Shown here piece after piece: positions 55,136 through 64,000 of a stretch of 64,000 bases of DNA. Under the pieces are notes generated by a model that did not search any database, was not told the origin of the DNA, and saw only the letters and a program-made list of their open reading frames with translations. This DNA is from Lentibacter sp. XHP0401 (GTDB taxonomy: Bacteria > Pseudomonadota > Alphaproteobacteria > Rhodobacterales > Rhodobacteraceae), in assembly GCF_025751535.1 (NCBI RefSeq), contig NZ_JAOWLC010000001.1, forward strand, positions 372,001 through 436,000. Reading direction: 5' to 3'. A program made the position numbers and the translations under genes. Within the stretch, counting starts at the first letter, position 1, and each line of letters opens with the position of its first letter.

Positions 55136-55873
55136 ATGTTTGATCTGACAGGAAAATGCGCGCTCATCACAGGTGCGTCCGGCGGAATCGGCGGAGCCAT
55201 CGCCAAAGCGCTGCACGGGGCAGGGGCCACTGTCGCGCTTTCGGGCACGCGCGAAGAGCCGCTCAAGGCGCTGGCTGCCGAGCTTGGCGCGCGGGCGCAT
55301 GTGCTGCCGTGCAACCTTTCTGACGGCGCGGCGGTCGATGCGCTCCCCAAACAGGCGATCGAGGCTATGGGCGCGCTTGATATTCTCGTAAATAACGCGG
55401 GAATCACCCGTGACCAGCTTTTCATGCGCATGTCCGATGACGAATGGCAGAGCGTTCTGGATGTGAACCTCACCTCAACAATGCGCCTCTGCCGCGGTGT
55501 TATGCGCCCGATGATGAAAGCCCGCTGGGGCCGTATCATAAACATCAGCTCGATCGTTGGTGCCACGGGCAATCCGGGTCAGGCCAACTATGCGGCTTCC
55601 AAGGCAGGCATGGTCGGAATGACCAAATCTATCGCCTATGAGGTTGCCAGCCGTGGCATCACCGCCAACGCGATTGCGCCGGGTTTCATCGCGACAGCGA
55701 TGACCGACAAACTCACGGATGATCAGAAAGACAAGATCAACACGCAAATTCCCGCGGCCCGCATGGGCCAGCCTGAAGAGATCGCGGCTGCCGTGCTTTA
55801 CCTTGCCAGCAATGAGGCGGGCTATGTCACGGGCGCGACTTTGCATGTCAACGGCGGCATGGCGATGCTGTAA
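55136..55873 (+). CDS. fabG: 3-oxoacyl-ACP reductase FabG
   Basis: 245 residues. SDR with TGASGGIGGAI, the NNAG loop in LVNNAGITRDQLF, catalytic Ser in NISSIVGATG and YAASKAGM for Tyr-x3-Lys: complete. Reduces 3-oxoacyl-ACP in each elongation round. Lies 14 bp after fabD. Confidence 0.96.
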   Translation: MFDLTGKCALITGASGGIGGAIAKALHGAGATVALSGTREEPLKALAAELGARAHVLPCNLSDGAAVDALPKQAIEAMGALDILVNNAGITRDQLFMRMSDDEWQSVLDVNLTSTMRLCRGVMRPMMKARWGRIINISSIVGATGNPGQANYAASKAGMVGMTKSIAYEVASRGITANAIAPGFIATAMTDKLTDDQKDKINTQIPAARMGQPEEIAAAVLYLASNEAGYVTGATLHVNGGMAML

Positions 55874-55938
55874 ATTTCAGCGCAATGTCGTTCCTGCTCT
55901 TGTAAAGGAAATGGCGTTCGCTAATTTGGACAAAGCAT

Positions 55939-55966
55939 TTGCCAATCCGTCGGCGTATGCTATAGG
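55939..55966 (+). promoter_or_regulatory. possible sigma-70 promoter of acpP
   Basis: TTGCCA (55939-55944), 16-bp spacer, TATAGG (55961-55966). Between fabG and acpP, where a separate strong promoter for acpP is common. Confidence 0.35.
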
Positions 55967-56032
55967 CCACCGAGATTTCCGGATGTTCACCTAACCGTGA
56001 GCACTCGGGCCCTCCCGTAGGGGGGACGAACC

Positions 56033-56071
56033 GCCCCTCGGGGCATTTCAAACCGCCTGCCCTGTGGGGCA
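56033..56071 (+). other. two small hairpins in the acpP leader
   Basis: GCCCC-TC-GGGGC at 56033-56044 and TGCCC-TGTG-GGGCA at 56058-56071, in the 5' leader of acpP; neither has a T run, so they may shape the leader rather than stop transcription. Confidence 0.4.
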
Positions 56072-56115
56072 TGGGCAAAACCCGGGCCAAGAGCCCAATT
56101 AATGAGGATGAACAC

Positions 56116-56349
56116 ATGAGCGACGTTGCAGACCGCGTAAAGAAAATCGTTGTCGAACACCTTGGTGTGGAAGAAGATAAAGTTGTGGAAAACGCATCTT
56201 TCATCGACGATCTGGGCGCAGACAGCCTTGATACCGTTGAACTGGTTATGGCATTTGAAGAAGAGTTCGGCATCGAAATTCCCGATGACGCAGCTGAAAC
56301 CATCCAAACTTTCGGCGATGCGGTTAAGTTCATCAAAGAAGCTGCATAA
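56116..56349 (+). CDS. acpP: acyl carrier protein
   Basis: 77 residues from ATG 56116; AATGAGGATG stands before it. The serine that takes phosphopantetheine is in [13 protein letters not shown] near residue 36. Acidic throughout, as expected. Carries growing fatty chains. Confidence 0.98.
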   Translation: MSDVADRVKKIVVEHLGVEEDKVVENASFIDDLGADSLDTVELVMAFEEEFGIEIPDDAAETIQTFGDAVKFIKEAA

Positions 56350-56390
56350 GCTTGAAGCTTTGGCCCTTTGGCCGGCTTGATATGTTTTCA

Positions 56391-56421
56391 AAACGGCCTG
56401 CCTCTGGCGGGCCGTTTTTTT
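56391..56421 (+). terminator. acpP terminator
   Basis: AAACGGCCTGCC-TCT-GGCGGGCCGTTT then a T run, 42 bp after acpP. It may partly separate acpP from fabF. Confidence 0.85.
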
Positions 56422-56567
56422 GTAGCGGCCTTGTGAATAATCCGCGCATGTCGCTTTGCACACGCGGTTTTCGGCCCTTGCTCCGCCTTTCCGGGACATG
56501 GACGGGCTTGCCCAAGGCCCCCAAGCCGCGCTAAGAGCAGCAAAGAGTTTCAAAAGGGGGCGGATAT

Positions 56568-57830
56568 ATGCGTCGTGTGGTTGTAACAGGTCTGGGTCTG
56601 GTCACGCCGGTTGGCGGCGGGGTCGATGACAGCTGGAAGAATATTCTGGCAGGCAAATCGGGCGCAGCCCGTATCACCCAGTTTGACCCCGAACGCGTCA
56701 CCACAAAATACGCCTGCGAAGTAAAGCACGGCGACGGCACAGACGGCACATTCAACGCTGACGACTGGATGGAGCCCAAAGAGCGCCGCAAGGTTGACGA
56801 CTTTATCCTCTACGGCGTCGCCGCCGCCGCCCAGGCTGTGGCTGACGCAGACTGGACACCCGAAGACGAGGAAAGCCGCCTGCGCACGGGCGTTATGATC
56901 GGATCTGGCATTGGTGGCCTCAAGTCGATTGAGGCGACAACATTGCTCATGGCTGAAAAAGGCCCGCGCCGTGTTTCGCCTTTCTTCATCCCGGGCGCTT
57001 TGATCAACCTTATTTCCGGTCAGGTTGGCATCCGCTATGGCTTCAAAGGGCCTAACCATGCGGTTGTGACGGCCTGTTCCACAGGTGCACACGCCATTGG
57101 TGATGCCTCGCGCCTCATCCAGCATGGTGATGCAGATGTGATGGTTGCAGGTGGCGCGGAAGCGGCGATCTGCGAAATCGGAATCGCGGGCTTCAACGCC
57201 TGCAAAGCGCTCTCCACGGGCTATGATGACGACCCCACAAAAGCCTCTCGCCCATGGGATAAAGACCGCGACGGTTTTGTCATGGGCGAGGGTGCTGGTG
57301 TTGTTGTGCTTGAAGAATACGAGCACGCCAAAGCACGCGGCGCGAAAATCTATGCCGAAGTGGCGGGTTACGGCCTCTCGGGTGATGCCTATCACATCAC
57401 AGCCCCGCCCCCCGACCATGAGGGCGCCGAGCGCGCGATGCGTGCGGCTTGCGTCAACGCGGGCATCGACCCGACAGAGATTGATTATGTCAACGCCCAC
57501 GGCACCTCGACCATGGCCGACACCATCGAACTGGGCGCTGTCGAGCGGATGATGGGGCCGGAGGCCTCGGCCAAGCTTTCCATGTCGTCCACAAAGTCGA
57601 TGACAGGCCACCTTCTGGGCGCGGCTGGCGCAATCGAGGCGATCTTCTCGATCCTTGCGATCCGTGACCAGATCGCGCCCCCCACGATCAACCTTGATAC
57701 CATCGACTGTGAAACAACCGTTGATCTCTGCGCCAACGAGGCGCGCAAGCGCAAAATCGATATCGCCCTCACCAACAGCTTCGGCTTTGGCGGCACAAAT
57801 GCCTCGGTTGTCTTTCGGAAGGTAGAATAA
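56568..57830 (+). CDS. fabF: 3-oxoacyl-ACP synthase II
   Basis: 420 residues. Active cysteine in VVTACSTGAHAIG near residue 170, histidines in YVNAHGTSTMADT and KSMTGHLLGAAG, so the Cys-His-His set is complete. Extends acyl-ACP with malonyl-ACP. Confidence 0.97.
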   Translation: MRRVVVTGLGLVTPVGGGVDDSWKNILAGKSGAARITQFDPERVTTKYACEVKHGDGTDGTFNADDWMEPKERRKVDDFILYGVAAAAQAVADADWTPEDEESRLRTGVMIGSGIGGLKSIEATTLLMAEKGPRRVSPFFIPGALINLISGQVGIRYGFKGPNHAVVTACSTGAHAIGDASRLIQHGDADVMVAGGAEAAICEIGIAGFNACKALSTGYDDDPTKASRPWDKDRDGFVMGEGAGVVVLEEYEHAKARGAKIYAEVAGYGLSGDAYHITAPPPDHEGAERAMRAACVNAGIDPTEIDYVNAHGTSTMADTIELGAVERMMGPEASAKLSMSSTKSMTGHLLGAAGAIEAIFSILAIRDQIAPPTINLDTIDCETTVDLCANEARKRKIDIALTNSFGFGGTNASVVFRKVE

Positions 57831-57834
57831 GCTC

Positions 57835-58989
57835 ATGTGGCGGCACATTGCGTCCAACGCGCTGACGATGCTCATCGTCGCGGTCTTTCTTGTCGGCGGA
57901 CTGATCCTTTGGGGTCAGAATGAATATTCTGCCCAAGGTCCGCTCGATGAGCAAATCTGCTTGCGTGTCGAGAGGGGCAGCAATGTGGGTATCGTGTCGG
58001 AAAACCTCGAAAAACAGGGGGCAATCAGTTCGGGGATGCTCCTGCGTATTGGTATGGATTACACCGACCTTGCCGGCCAGCTCAAGGCCGGCAGCTATCT
58101 GGTTCCGCCCAAATCTTCCCCTAAAGAAATCGCCGATATTATTACCCGTGGCGGCGCAAGCACCTGCGGCACAGAAATTGTCTACCGCATCGGCGTGACC
58201 CAGCTTTCAAACCTTGTGCGCGAGCTTGACCCTGCCACAAGCGAATACATTGAAAAAGCCAAGTTTGACCCCGCCACCGAAGAGGCGCCAGCCGAATACA
58301 TCGCCGTGCGTGAGCGACCCGACACGCGCGTCCGCATCGCCATTGCCGAGGGTGTGACCAGCTGGCAGATCGTCGAAGGCCTCAAGCGAATATCGCTTCT
58401 CGAAGGCGAAATTGCCGAAGTGCCTGCCGAGGGTAGCCTTGCTCCACAAAGCTATGAAGTCCGCAAAGGCGACAAGCGTGAAGAACTGCTGGTCGAAATG
58501 GCAGCGCGTCAGGAACGCATTCTGGCTGAGGCTTGGGAAAACCGCGTTGACGGCCTGCCTGTGAACAGCCCCGAGGAGGCGCTCATCCTCGCCTCGCTGA
58601 TCGAAAAAGAAACAGGCGTAGCTGAAGAGCGCCGCCAGGTTGCCAGTGTTTTCGTGAACCGCCTGCGTCAGGGCATGAAGCTGCAAACCGACCCGACAGT
58701 GATCTACGGGATCACCAACGGGCAGGGCGTGCTGGGCCGTGGCCTGCGCCGCTCCGAGCTGCGCGCCGAAACGCCCTATAACACCTATGTGATTGATGCG
58801 TTGCCACCCACGCCCATTGCCAACCCGGGCCGCGCGAGCATCGAAGCGGCGCTTGATCCTGACAGCACCGACTACATCTTCTTTGTGGCCGATGGCACAG
58901 GCGGACACGCTTTCGCTGTGACACTTGATGAGCACAATGCCAATGTCGCCCGCTGGCGCGAAATAGAAGCAGAGCGCGCCACCGATTGA
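57835..58989 (+). CDS. mltG: endolytic murein transglycosylase MltG (YceG)
   Basis: 384 residues. One N-terminal membrane segment (MLIVAVFLVGGLILWG), LysM-like middle and the YceG domain: SLIEKETGVAEERRQVASVF has the catalytic Glu, and LQTDPTVIYGITNG is the second motif. Cuts new glycan strands to end their growth. 4 bp after fabF, in the usual place. Confidence 0.95.
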   Translation: MWRHIASNALTMLIVAVFLVGGLILWGQNEYSAQGPLDEQICLRVERGSNVGIVSENLEKQGAISSGMLLRIGMDYTDLAGQLKAGSYLVPPKSSPKEIADIITRGGASTCGTEIVYRIGVTQLSNLVRELDPATSEYIEKAKFDPATEEAPAEYIAVRERPDTRVRIAIAEGVTSWQIVEGLKRISLLEGEIAEVPAEGSLAPQSYEVRKGDKREELLVEMAARQERILAEAWENRVDGLPVNSPEEALILASLIEKETGVAEERRQVASVFVNRLRQGMKLQTDPTVIYGITNGQGVLGRGLRRSELRAETPYNTYVIDALPPTPIANPGRASIEAALDPDSTDYIFFVADGTGGHAFAVTLDEHNANVARWREIEAERATD

Positions 58990-59283
58990 GACCTGTGAGG
59001 GCGTGCGATTCTTCTGCCTGAAAAGGGCTTAGGGCAGGGGTTTTTCTTTAAAATTGTCGTGCAAATGCGGACAAGCTCTCGCATCTCCGCTTAATGCCGT
59101 AGAAAAATCAATCAATTAGCGCCATTTTTTCCCCGTCACAGCGCTGTCATATCTGCCTGCTTTGCTGCACTTATCAAGTGTCATCAAGGCGCTTGCCCGA
59201 AACGGACCACGATATATAGTGGTTCTTGCAAGCGGGGCGGCCACATCTGCGCTAAGCCCCGCATGGAGCAGAGAAACGGTAAG
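58990..59283. other. intergenic region mltG/HNH
   Basis: 294 bp without a gene. A weak hairpin CTGCC...GGCAG with T run at about 59017-59046 could stop mltG transcription. The part 59060-59160 is AT-rich and likely holds the promoter of the HNH gene. Confidence 0.35.
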
Positions 59284-59868
59284 ATGGACGGACACTTCAG
59301 GACAGACTTTGTGCGTAACCCGGCCGCACTCAAGCAGAACCCGGCCTTGGTGCTTAACGCCGATTACAGACCACTCTCTTATTACCCGCTGTCGCTTTGG
59401 CCATGGCAGGAAGCGGTCAAGGCCGCATGGCTCGACCGCGTCGATATCATCGCCGAGTATGAGGAGGTTGTCCGCAGCCCCTCAACGGTGATCAGGATCC
59501 CCTCCGTTGTGGTTCTCAAAGATTATGTCAAACCTCAAAAGCGCGTGGCCTTCACGCGCTTTAATTTATTTCTGAGGGACGAATTCTGCTGCCAATACTG
59601 CGGGGCCAAGGGCGATCTTACATTTGACCATGTGGTTCCGCGCGCCGCAGGCGGCGTGACAAGCTGGCAGAATGTGGTTGCCGCCTGTTCGCCTTGCAAC
59701 CTGCGCAAAGGCTCCAAGAGCCTGCGACAGGCGGGGCTTCACCTGCGCAAGCCACCGCGCCCGCCCGCCAGCGAAGAGCTGCGCAATATAGGCCGCAAAT
59801 TCCCGCCAAACCACCTGCATGAAAGTTGGATGGACTATCTGTATTGGGATGCCGAGCTGGAAGCCTGA
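59284..59868 (+). CDS. HNH endonuclease domain protein
   Basis: 194 residues from ATG 59284 (MDGHFRTDF), preferred to 59263 because it is the usual start of the family. Residues 95-150 form the HNH/zinc site: CQYCGAKGDLTFDHVVPRAA and the second Cys-x2-Cys in VAACSPCNLRKG, with Asp-His as active pair. A stand-alone, conserved alphaproteobacterial HNH protein without phage or intron context. Confidence 0.9.
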   Translation: MDGHFRTDFVRNPAALKQNPALVLNADYRPLSYYPLSLWPWQEAVKAAWLDRVDIIAEYEEVVRSPSTVIRIPSVVVLKDYVKPQKRVAFTRFNLFLRDEFCCQYCGAKGDLTFDHVVPRAAGGVTSWQNVVAACSPCNLRKGSKSLRQAGLHLRKPPRPPASEELRNIGRKFPPNHLHESWMDYLYWDAELEA

Positions 59869-59895
59869 GGCTCGGAGCAGGGCCGCAAAAGAAAA

Positions 59896-59919
59896 AGCAC
59901 CGCAGTTTCCTGCGATGCT
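59896..59919 (-). terminator. bactofilin operon terminator
   Basis: Minus strand AGCATCGCAG-GAAA-CTGCGGTGCT (one mismatch) and then TTTTTCTTTT, 30 bp after the bactofilin stop. Confidence 0.7.
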
Positions 59920-59948
59920 CATGATAAACCAGAGATATAAAAGAGCGC

Positions 59949-60476
59949 TTAGGACGCGTCTTTAGGGGCTGCCGGTGACGCTTGGGCGGGGCCGCCTTTG
60001 GCGCCAGAGTTGAGCGGATCATCCTGGCGCTGCACAGAACCTTCAAAATGCGCACCGCTTTCGATGGCGATGGTTTTGTGGATGATATCGCCTTCAACGC
60101 GCGCTGTTGACGTGAGGCGCACCTTCAGACCGCGCACACGGCCTACGATACGACCGTTCACAACCACATCATCTGCAATCACCTCGCCTTTAACCGTTGC
60201 GCCTTCGCCGACTGTGAGCAAATGCGCGCGGATGTCGCCTTCAATCGTGCCTTCAACCTGAATGTCGCCCGTTGTGCGCAGGTTGCCTGTCACATGGAGG
60301 TCGGATGACAATACAGAGGCAGGCGGCTTGGCTTTAGGAGCCGAGGCCTTGAACTCGCTGCCGCCGGGCATGGCTGGCTTGTGTGGGGCAGCGGGTGCAC
60401 CCTTGTCAGCGCTCGAAGCAGGGGTTGTGCTGTCGGCTTTGGGGCCAGGTTCATTGATTTTGCTTTTAGAAAACAT
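59949..60476 (-). CDS. bactofilin (polymer-forming cytoskeletal protein)
   Basis: 175 residues. The central DUF583 beta-helix (about residues 55-150) shows repeats such as TTGDIQVEGTIEGDIRAHLL and GRIVGRVRGLKVRLTS, flanked by Pro/Ala/Lys tails. Bactofilins polymerise without nucleotide and localise wall enzymes. Its start overlaps the end of the M23 peptidase gene by 11 bp, a known partnership. Confidence 0.92.
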   Translation of the reverse strand: MFSKSKINEPGPKADSTTPASSADKGAPAAPHKPAMPGGSEFKASAPKAKPPASVLSSDLHVTGNLRTTGDIQVEGTIEGDIRAHLLTVGEGATVKGEVIADDVVVNGRIVGRVRGLKVRLTSTARVEGDIIHKTIAIESGAHFEGSVQRQDDPLNSGAKGGPAQASPAAPKDAS

Positions 60477-61800
60477 CGTTAGCTGCCTTGATATAGATCA
60501 TTGGGTTCACGGCTTGCCCGCCAACACGAACTTCATAGTGCAAGTGAGGGCCGGTCACACGTCCAGAGGCTCCCATATCACCAATTCGTTGCCCGCGCGA
60601 GACCCTTTGTCCAACTTTCACGCGAATTTGGTTCTGGTGGGCGTAGCGTGTCTCGATGCCGAACTCGTGCTGGATCTTCACAAGACGGCCATAGCCCGAG
60701 CTCCAGCCCGCATGTGTGACAACGCCATCAGCCGTAGCATAAAGCGGTGTCCCCACAGGGCCGGCAAAGTCCACGCCTTTGTGCAGGCGGCGTCCGCCTG
60801 TTTTCGGGTCGCGGCGGTAGCCAAAGGGCGAGGTGAAGCGGTAGCCCGCTTTGACAGGGTTTGCAAAGGGCGCTTTGGCGGCGGCAAGGCGGTACATGTT
60901 CAAGCGGTCAAGCTCGCTGATAATACGGTTGGCGCGGCGCTCTGCTGAGGAGGGCTCTTCTCCGCGGGTCGAAAACGACAAAGGCGTGAGTGCGCCGCCT
61001 TGGCCGGAATAGCCGCGACGCACCTGTTTGAGTAACGAGTCTGTGCTCATGCCAGCCGCGCGGAACATACGGTCGAGCGGCTTCACAGAAACGGTCATCG
61101 CCTCTTCAAGCTGCCGGAAAATCTGGTCGTTCTGGTCTTTCATCAGCGCAATACGCTCTTCCAGCACAATCGCCTGATCCAGCGCATATTGTGCATCGGC
61201 GACAACCTTGTCTCGTTCGGCGGCCGTTTCGGCCAGCGCCTGAGTGATCAGCCCCAAAGCGTTGCTGTTGCTCGAGTTCATACCGGCCAGTTGCACTGTG
61301 CCGCCGTTTTCGGTTGCAGTGGTAATTGCCGTGAGCTGTGCGCGTGCCGCGTCACGTTCGTTCATCGCCGAGCGGAGAGTGGTCTGGATAATCTCGATAC
61401 CGGTTTCCATCTCGCGGCGGCGGGTTTCCGAGGCCAGAAGCTCCGATTGCATCCGCGAAATCTGCTGCAAAGCCGAGTTGAAACGCTCTTGCGCAGCCAG
61501 CGCCTCTTCAGCGCGCACATCGCGTTGCTCGGAGATAAAGTTCAGCCGCGCCTGATAGGTCTGCTGGTCACGCTTGGCTTGCTCGCGAAAGTTGCCCGCG
61601 CCAATGCTGTCCATCAAAAGGATCGCTGTTGCAATGATCGACCAGGCAACAACCGCAGCGGCACCCAGAAAGGCAAACAGCTGTACGAAAGGGCGCAAAC
61701 GGATGAAGCGGGTGTCTTTATCTGATCTCAGAAAGACGCGACGTTCCGGAAAATAGCGTTCCAAAAACGAGTCGATACGGATTGCAAGCTGTGTGCGCAA
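60466..61800 (-). CDS. M23 family metallopeptidase, membrane-anchored
   Basis: 444 residues from TTG 61800, which has GAGGA 7 bases upstream; another TTG at 61824 adds eight residues but has no ribosome site. One membrane segment (about residues 38-62), long coiled coil to about 230, then the LytM domain: HKGVDFAGPVGTPLYAT (His...Asp) and TGPHLHYEVR (His-x-His) provide the zinc site. Cleaves peptide cross-links of peptidoglycan. Coupled with bactofilin, so probably a shape determinant. Confidence 0.92.
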   Translation of the reverse strand: MRTQLAIRIDSFLERYFPERRVFLRSDKDTRFIRLRPFVQLFAFLGAAAVVAWSIIATAILLMDSIGAGNFREQAKRDQQTYQARLNFISEQRDVRAEEALAAQERFNSALQQISRMQSELLASETRRREMETGIEIIQTTLRSAMNERDAARAQLTAITTATENGGTVQLAGMNSSNSNALGLITQALAETAAERDKVVADAQYALDQAIVLEERIALMKDQNDQIFRQLEEAMTVSVKPLDRMFRAAGMSTDSLLKQVRRGYSGQGGALTPLSFSTRGEEPSSAERRANRIISELDRLNMYRLAAAKAPFANPVKAGYRFTSPFGYRRDPKTGGRRLHKGVDFAGPVGTPLYATADGVVTHAGWSSGYGRLVKIQHEFGIETRYAHQNQIRVKVGQRVSRGQRIGDMGASGRVTGPHLHYEVRVGGQAVNPMIYIKAANDVF

Positions 61801-62017
61801 CGATAAGTTCCTCGGCCGTTTCAATCAATGGGCGGCAAGAGCATTGAGTGAACGCTGCCGCTACCAGACGGCGCATCCCCCAACAGCCACCTCAGAGGTG
61901 ATTAGCGTCCTGTTAACAGTGGCGCAAGTTTTTTGCCCCCCTTTGTTACGTATCACCTTGGTAACATGGTAATTGCGGCGAAATTTTGCCGACCGCCCGC
62001 CAGATGTCTTAAGGGCT

Positions 62018-62845
62018 TCAGCGCACTTTCGCCTGGGTTTCTTCCGCAAGGGGCCAGTAAAAGTCCGGTGGAAGTCCGGCCTCGGCACGTTTTTCCTCGT
62101 TGAAGGGTGGTTTCAGGCTGCTGTGGAAATAGTGTTTCACAAGGCGGTGGAATTCGGGTTTCGGATCAATCTCGTGCCGTCCGCAAAGATAGTGAAACCA
62201 CTTCGAGCCATAGGCGACATGGCCCACTTCCTCCGCATAAATCACTTCAAGCGCTTGCACCACATCATCGGCCTTCGCCTTGCGGAAAATCTCGATCATT
62301 CCCGGCGTTACATCGAGCCCGCGCGCCTCAAGCACCATAGGCACAACAGCCAGACGCCCCATGAGGTCGTCCGCCGTGTCCTCGGCCGCGCGCCACATAC
62401 CCGCATGGGCCGGCAAAGCACCATAATGGCTGCCCATCGCTTCAAGGCAGTCACTTACAAGATTGAAATGTTTGGCTTCTTCGTCACCCGCTTTGACCCA
62501 GTCGTCATAAAAACCAAGGGGAAACGGCACATGCGAAAACCGCGCGATAAGATCCCAGTGCAAATCCACTGCGTTCAGCTCGATATGCGCGACCGCATGC
62601 AAAAGGGCGGCACGCCCTTGCTCGCTTCCGGGCCTGCGCCGTGGCACATCACGGGGGCTGAGCAATTCGGGCTTTTCGGGGCGCGCAGGGTGCATCGGCG
62701 GGGAGGCTGTGCCGATCTCAAGGGGCGTGCCCGCCTCGCGCGCCGCAAACCATGTGGCCGCATGGCGGCGGGCCAGCGCGGTTTTTTTGCGCCCGTCCGC
62801 CGTGTTGAGAATCTCAACAGCCATCCCTGCCAGTGTTTCACTCAT
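62018..62845 (-). CDS. DUF455 ferritin-like protein
   Basis: 275 residues. The di-iron helix motifs are visible: HAVAHIELNAVDLHWD (Glu, His), DEEAKHFNLV (Glu-x2-His) and YAEEVGHVAYG (Glu-x2-His) near residue 215. Function unknown, ferritin-like redox or tRNA-modification roles are possible. Overlaps the bcp end by 8 bp, so co-transcribed. Confidence 0.88.
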   Translation of the reverse strand: MSETLAGMAVEILNTADGRKKTALARRHAATWFAAREAGTPLEIGTASPPMHPARPEKPELLSPRDVPRRRPGSEQGRAALLHAVAHIELNAVDLHWDLIARFSHVPFPLGFYDDWVKAGDEEAKHFNLVSDCLEAMGSHYGALPAHAGMWRAAEDTADDLMGRLAVVPMVLEARGLDVTPGMIEIFRKAKADDVVQALEVIYAEEVGHVAYGSKWFHYLCGRHEIDPKPEFHRLVKHYFHSSLKPPFNEEKRAEAGLPPDFYWPLAEETQAKVR

Positions 62846-63311
62846 CCGAAAGCGCCTTCACGGCCTCAAGCACCTCGTCAACATGGCCCGGCACTTTCAC
62901 TTTGCGCCACGCGCGCACAACCTGACCGTTGGCATCAACCAGAAAGGTCGAGCGCTCGATGCCCATAAAGACCTTGCCATACATCTTCTTTTCTTTCCAA
63001 ACGCCGTAATCCTCACAAGCGCTGCCATGCTCGTCTGACAAAAGCGGCACACTCAAGTCCTGCTTGGTGCGGAACTTGGCGTGGCTTTCGAGGCTGTCCT
63101 TTGAGATGCCGAATACCTTCGCACCTGCGGCTTCAAAGGCCGCCAGATCTGCAGAAAAGCCCTTGGCTTCGGTCGTGCAGCCGGACGTGTTATCGCGAGG
63201 GTAGAAAAACAGTACAACGGGGCTGCCCTTCAAGGCGCTCAGGCGCACGGTTTCGCCGGTGTCTCCGGGCAAGTTGAAATCAGGGGCGAAAAATGGCGTA
63301 TCTTGGGTCAT
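62838..63311 (-). CDS. bcp: thioredoxin-dependent peroxiredoxin (Bcp type)
   Basis: 157 residues. Peroxidatic Cys in DNTSGCTTEAKGF near residue 46. The second Cys five residues later, present in E. coli Bcp, is absent; a Cys in GSACEDYGVW near residue 100 could resolve the disulfide instead. Reduces peroxides. Confidence 0.94.
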   Translation of the reverse strand: MTQDTPFFAPDFNLPGDTGETVRLSALKGSPVVLFFYPRDNTSGCTTEAKGFSADLAAFEAAGAKVFGISKDSLESHAKFRTKQDLSVPLLSDEHGSACEDYGVWKEKKMYGKVFMGIERSTFLVDANGQVVRAWRKVKVPGHVDEVLEAVKALSDE

Positions 63312-63469
63312 GAATGCTTTACCTCTACCGTCTCGTGGGGTTTCATATTATCGCGTGAACGCACGTGCAAGGCCAGCGCTCTGCCGCTTGCCTGTTTGCT
63401 ATACGCTCACATGCGCGCACCCGATGAAAGAAATTGCCAGCCGCTGAAGGGCCGGCCCGAAAGCGGACA

Positions 63470-64000
63470 ATGACCACAGAGCCCGAAAGCCAGAAAATCG
63501 CGCCAGAGCCAGCCGCGCCTAAAAAGCGCAGAAGCCTGCGCAAGCGTGCGGCCGTTGGCGTGCTCAGCCTTGCGCTTCTGGTGGTTATGCTTGTGGCGGG
63601 CTTCATTGGTCTGCTGGCTCTGCGCAGCGAACCGCTTGTCGTGCCCGCATGGGCCGAAGCCCGCATCCTTGAGCAGATCAACCGCAATCTTGCGCCGTAT
63701 TCTGCCCGTCTCGGCGAAACATCCGTGGTCATCGAAGATGGCTGGGCGCCGCGTGTTCTGCTCAGTGATGCTGAGCTTTTTGATGGTGCAGGGGCGCGTA
63801 TCGTATCTCTTGAAAGCCTGTCTGTCGGCCTTGCCATGCATCCGCTCACCAGCGGTGCGTTGCACCTGACCGATCTGCGCGTTGCAGGAACACGCCTTGG
63901 TGTGCGTCGCGATACCGAGGGTGCGCTCTGGCTCAGCTTCGGCGAAGAGCTGACCCCTTCGGGAGGCGAGGAACAGGGTAAGGGTTTTACCGAAATTATG
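63470..64000 (+). CDS. AsmA/YhdP-like protein (3' end outside window)
   Basis: Open from ATG 63470 to the last base (177 codons). Basic N-terminus with PKKRRSLRKRA, one membrane segment at about residues 30-53 (GVLSLALLVVMLVAGFIGLL), then a periplasmic beta-rich start (SVVIEDGWAPRVLLSDAELF) like DUF3971/AsmA proteins that bridge the envelope for lipid transport. Divergent from bcp. Confidence 0.75.
   Translation, partial: MTTEPESQKIAPEPAAPKKRRSLRKRAAVGVLSLALLVVMLVAGFIGLLALRSEPLVVPAWAEARILEQINRNLAPYSARLGETSVVIEDGWAPRVLLSDAELFDGAGARIVSLESLSVGLAMHPLTSGALHLTDLRVAGTRLGVRRDTEGALWLSFGEELTPSGGEEQGKGFTEIM

Overview
The window is chromosomal DNA of an alphaproteobacterium, most probably a member of the Rhodobacterales (Roseobacter group). 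The evidence is the gene families and their order: surE-pcm-nlpD, mlaFE beside alr, a MaoC-phosphotransacetylase fusion beside acetate kinase and PHB synthase, the CbpA/CbpM pair, short RTX proteins with an N-terminal hydrophobic segment, and FixK/FNR-type boxes. GC content is high. I see no insertion sequence, prophage, CRISPR array or rRNA, and only one tRNA. Two genes are cut by the window edges.

Bases 1-16.7 kb lie almost entirely on the minus strand and are housekeeping: nlpD-like lipoprotein, pcm, surE, an atypical SDR, purF, cvpA, radA, a PqiA-like protein, mlaF/mlaE, alr, pepT, dnaB, pyrE and pyrC. Several of these minus-strand genes are followed directly by a conserved 3' element (a U-rich run, a GGATATTT core and a GC hairpin). 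There are seven copies in the window.

Bases 16.8-23.7 kb (minus) hold a surface-glycan type cluster: a degenerate alpha/beta-hydrolase-like protein, three related glycosyltransferases (one fused to a sulfotransferase-like N-terminus), a free sulfotransferase and an FkbM methyltransferase. The genes overlap or nearly touch, which suggests one transcript.

Bases 23.9-34.8 kb are mixed: a split YeeE/YedE transporter pair, a methyltransferase, infC with an apparent ATA start codon, a secreted or anchored protein built of 11-residue repeats, two RTX-type calcium-binding proteins, fpr, an Lrp/AsnC regulator, tpiA, a 2-oxoglutarate oxygenase, tfoX-N, sufA and sufT. Bases 35-38.5 kb hold lon, an HU protein with a histone-H1-like tail, and tRNA-Val(UAC).

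Bases 38.7-48.4 kb look like a stress / low-oxygen module: CbpA-CbpM, HdeD, an AhpD-like protein, a universal stress protein, a phasin, acetate kinase, MaoC-Pta, PHB synthase and a Crp/Fnr regulator. TTGAC/T-N4-ATCAA boxes lie about 50-90 bp before yeeE, fpr, hdeD, the phasin and phaC, so the local Crp/Fnr protein or a relative probably controls these genes.

Bases 48.7-64 kb are housekeeping again: trigger factor, a small lytic transglycosylase, a PLP-dependent sulfur-amino-acid enzyme, rpsF-rpsR-rplI, the fabD-fabG-acpP-fabF-mltG run, an HNH nuclease, a bactofilin with an M23 peptidase, a DUF455 ferritin-like protein, bcp and the start of an AsmA-like protein.
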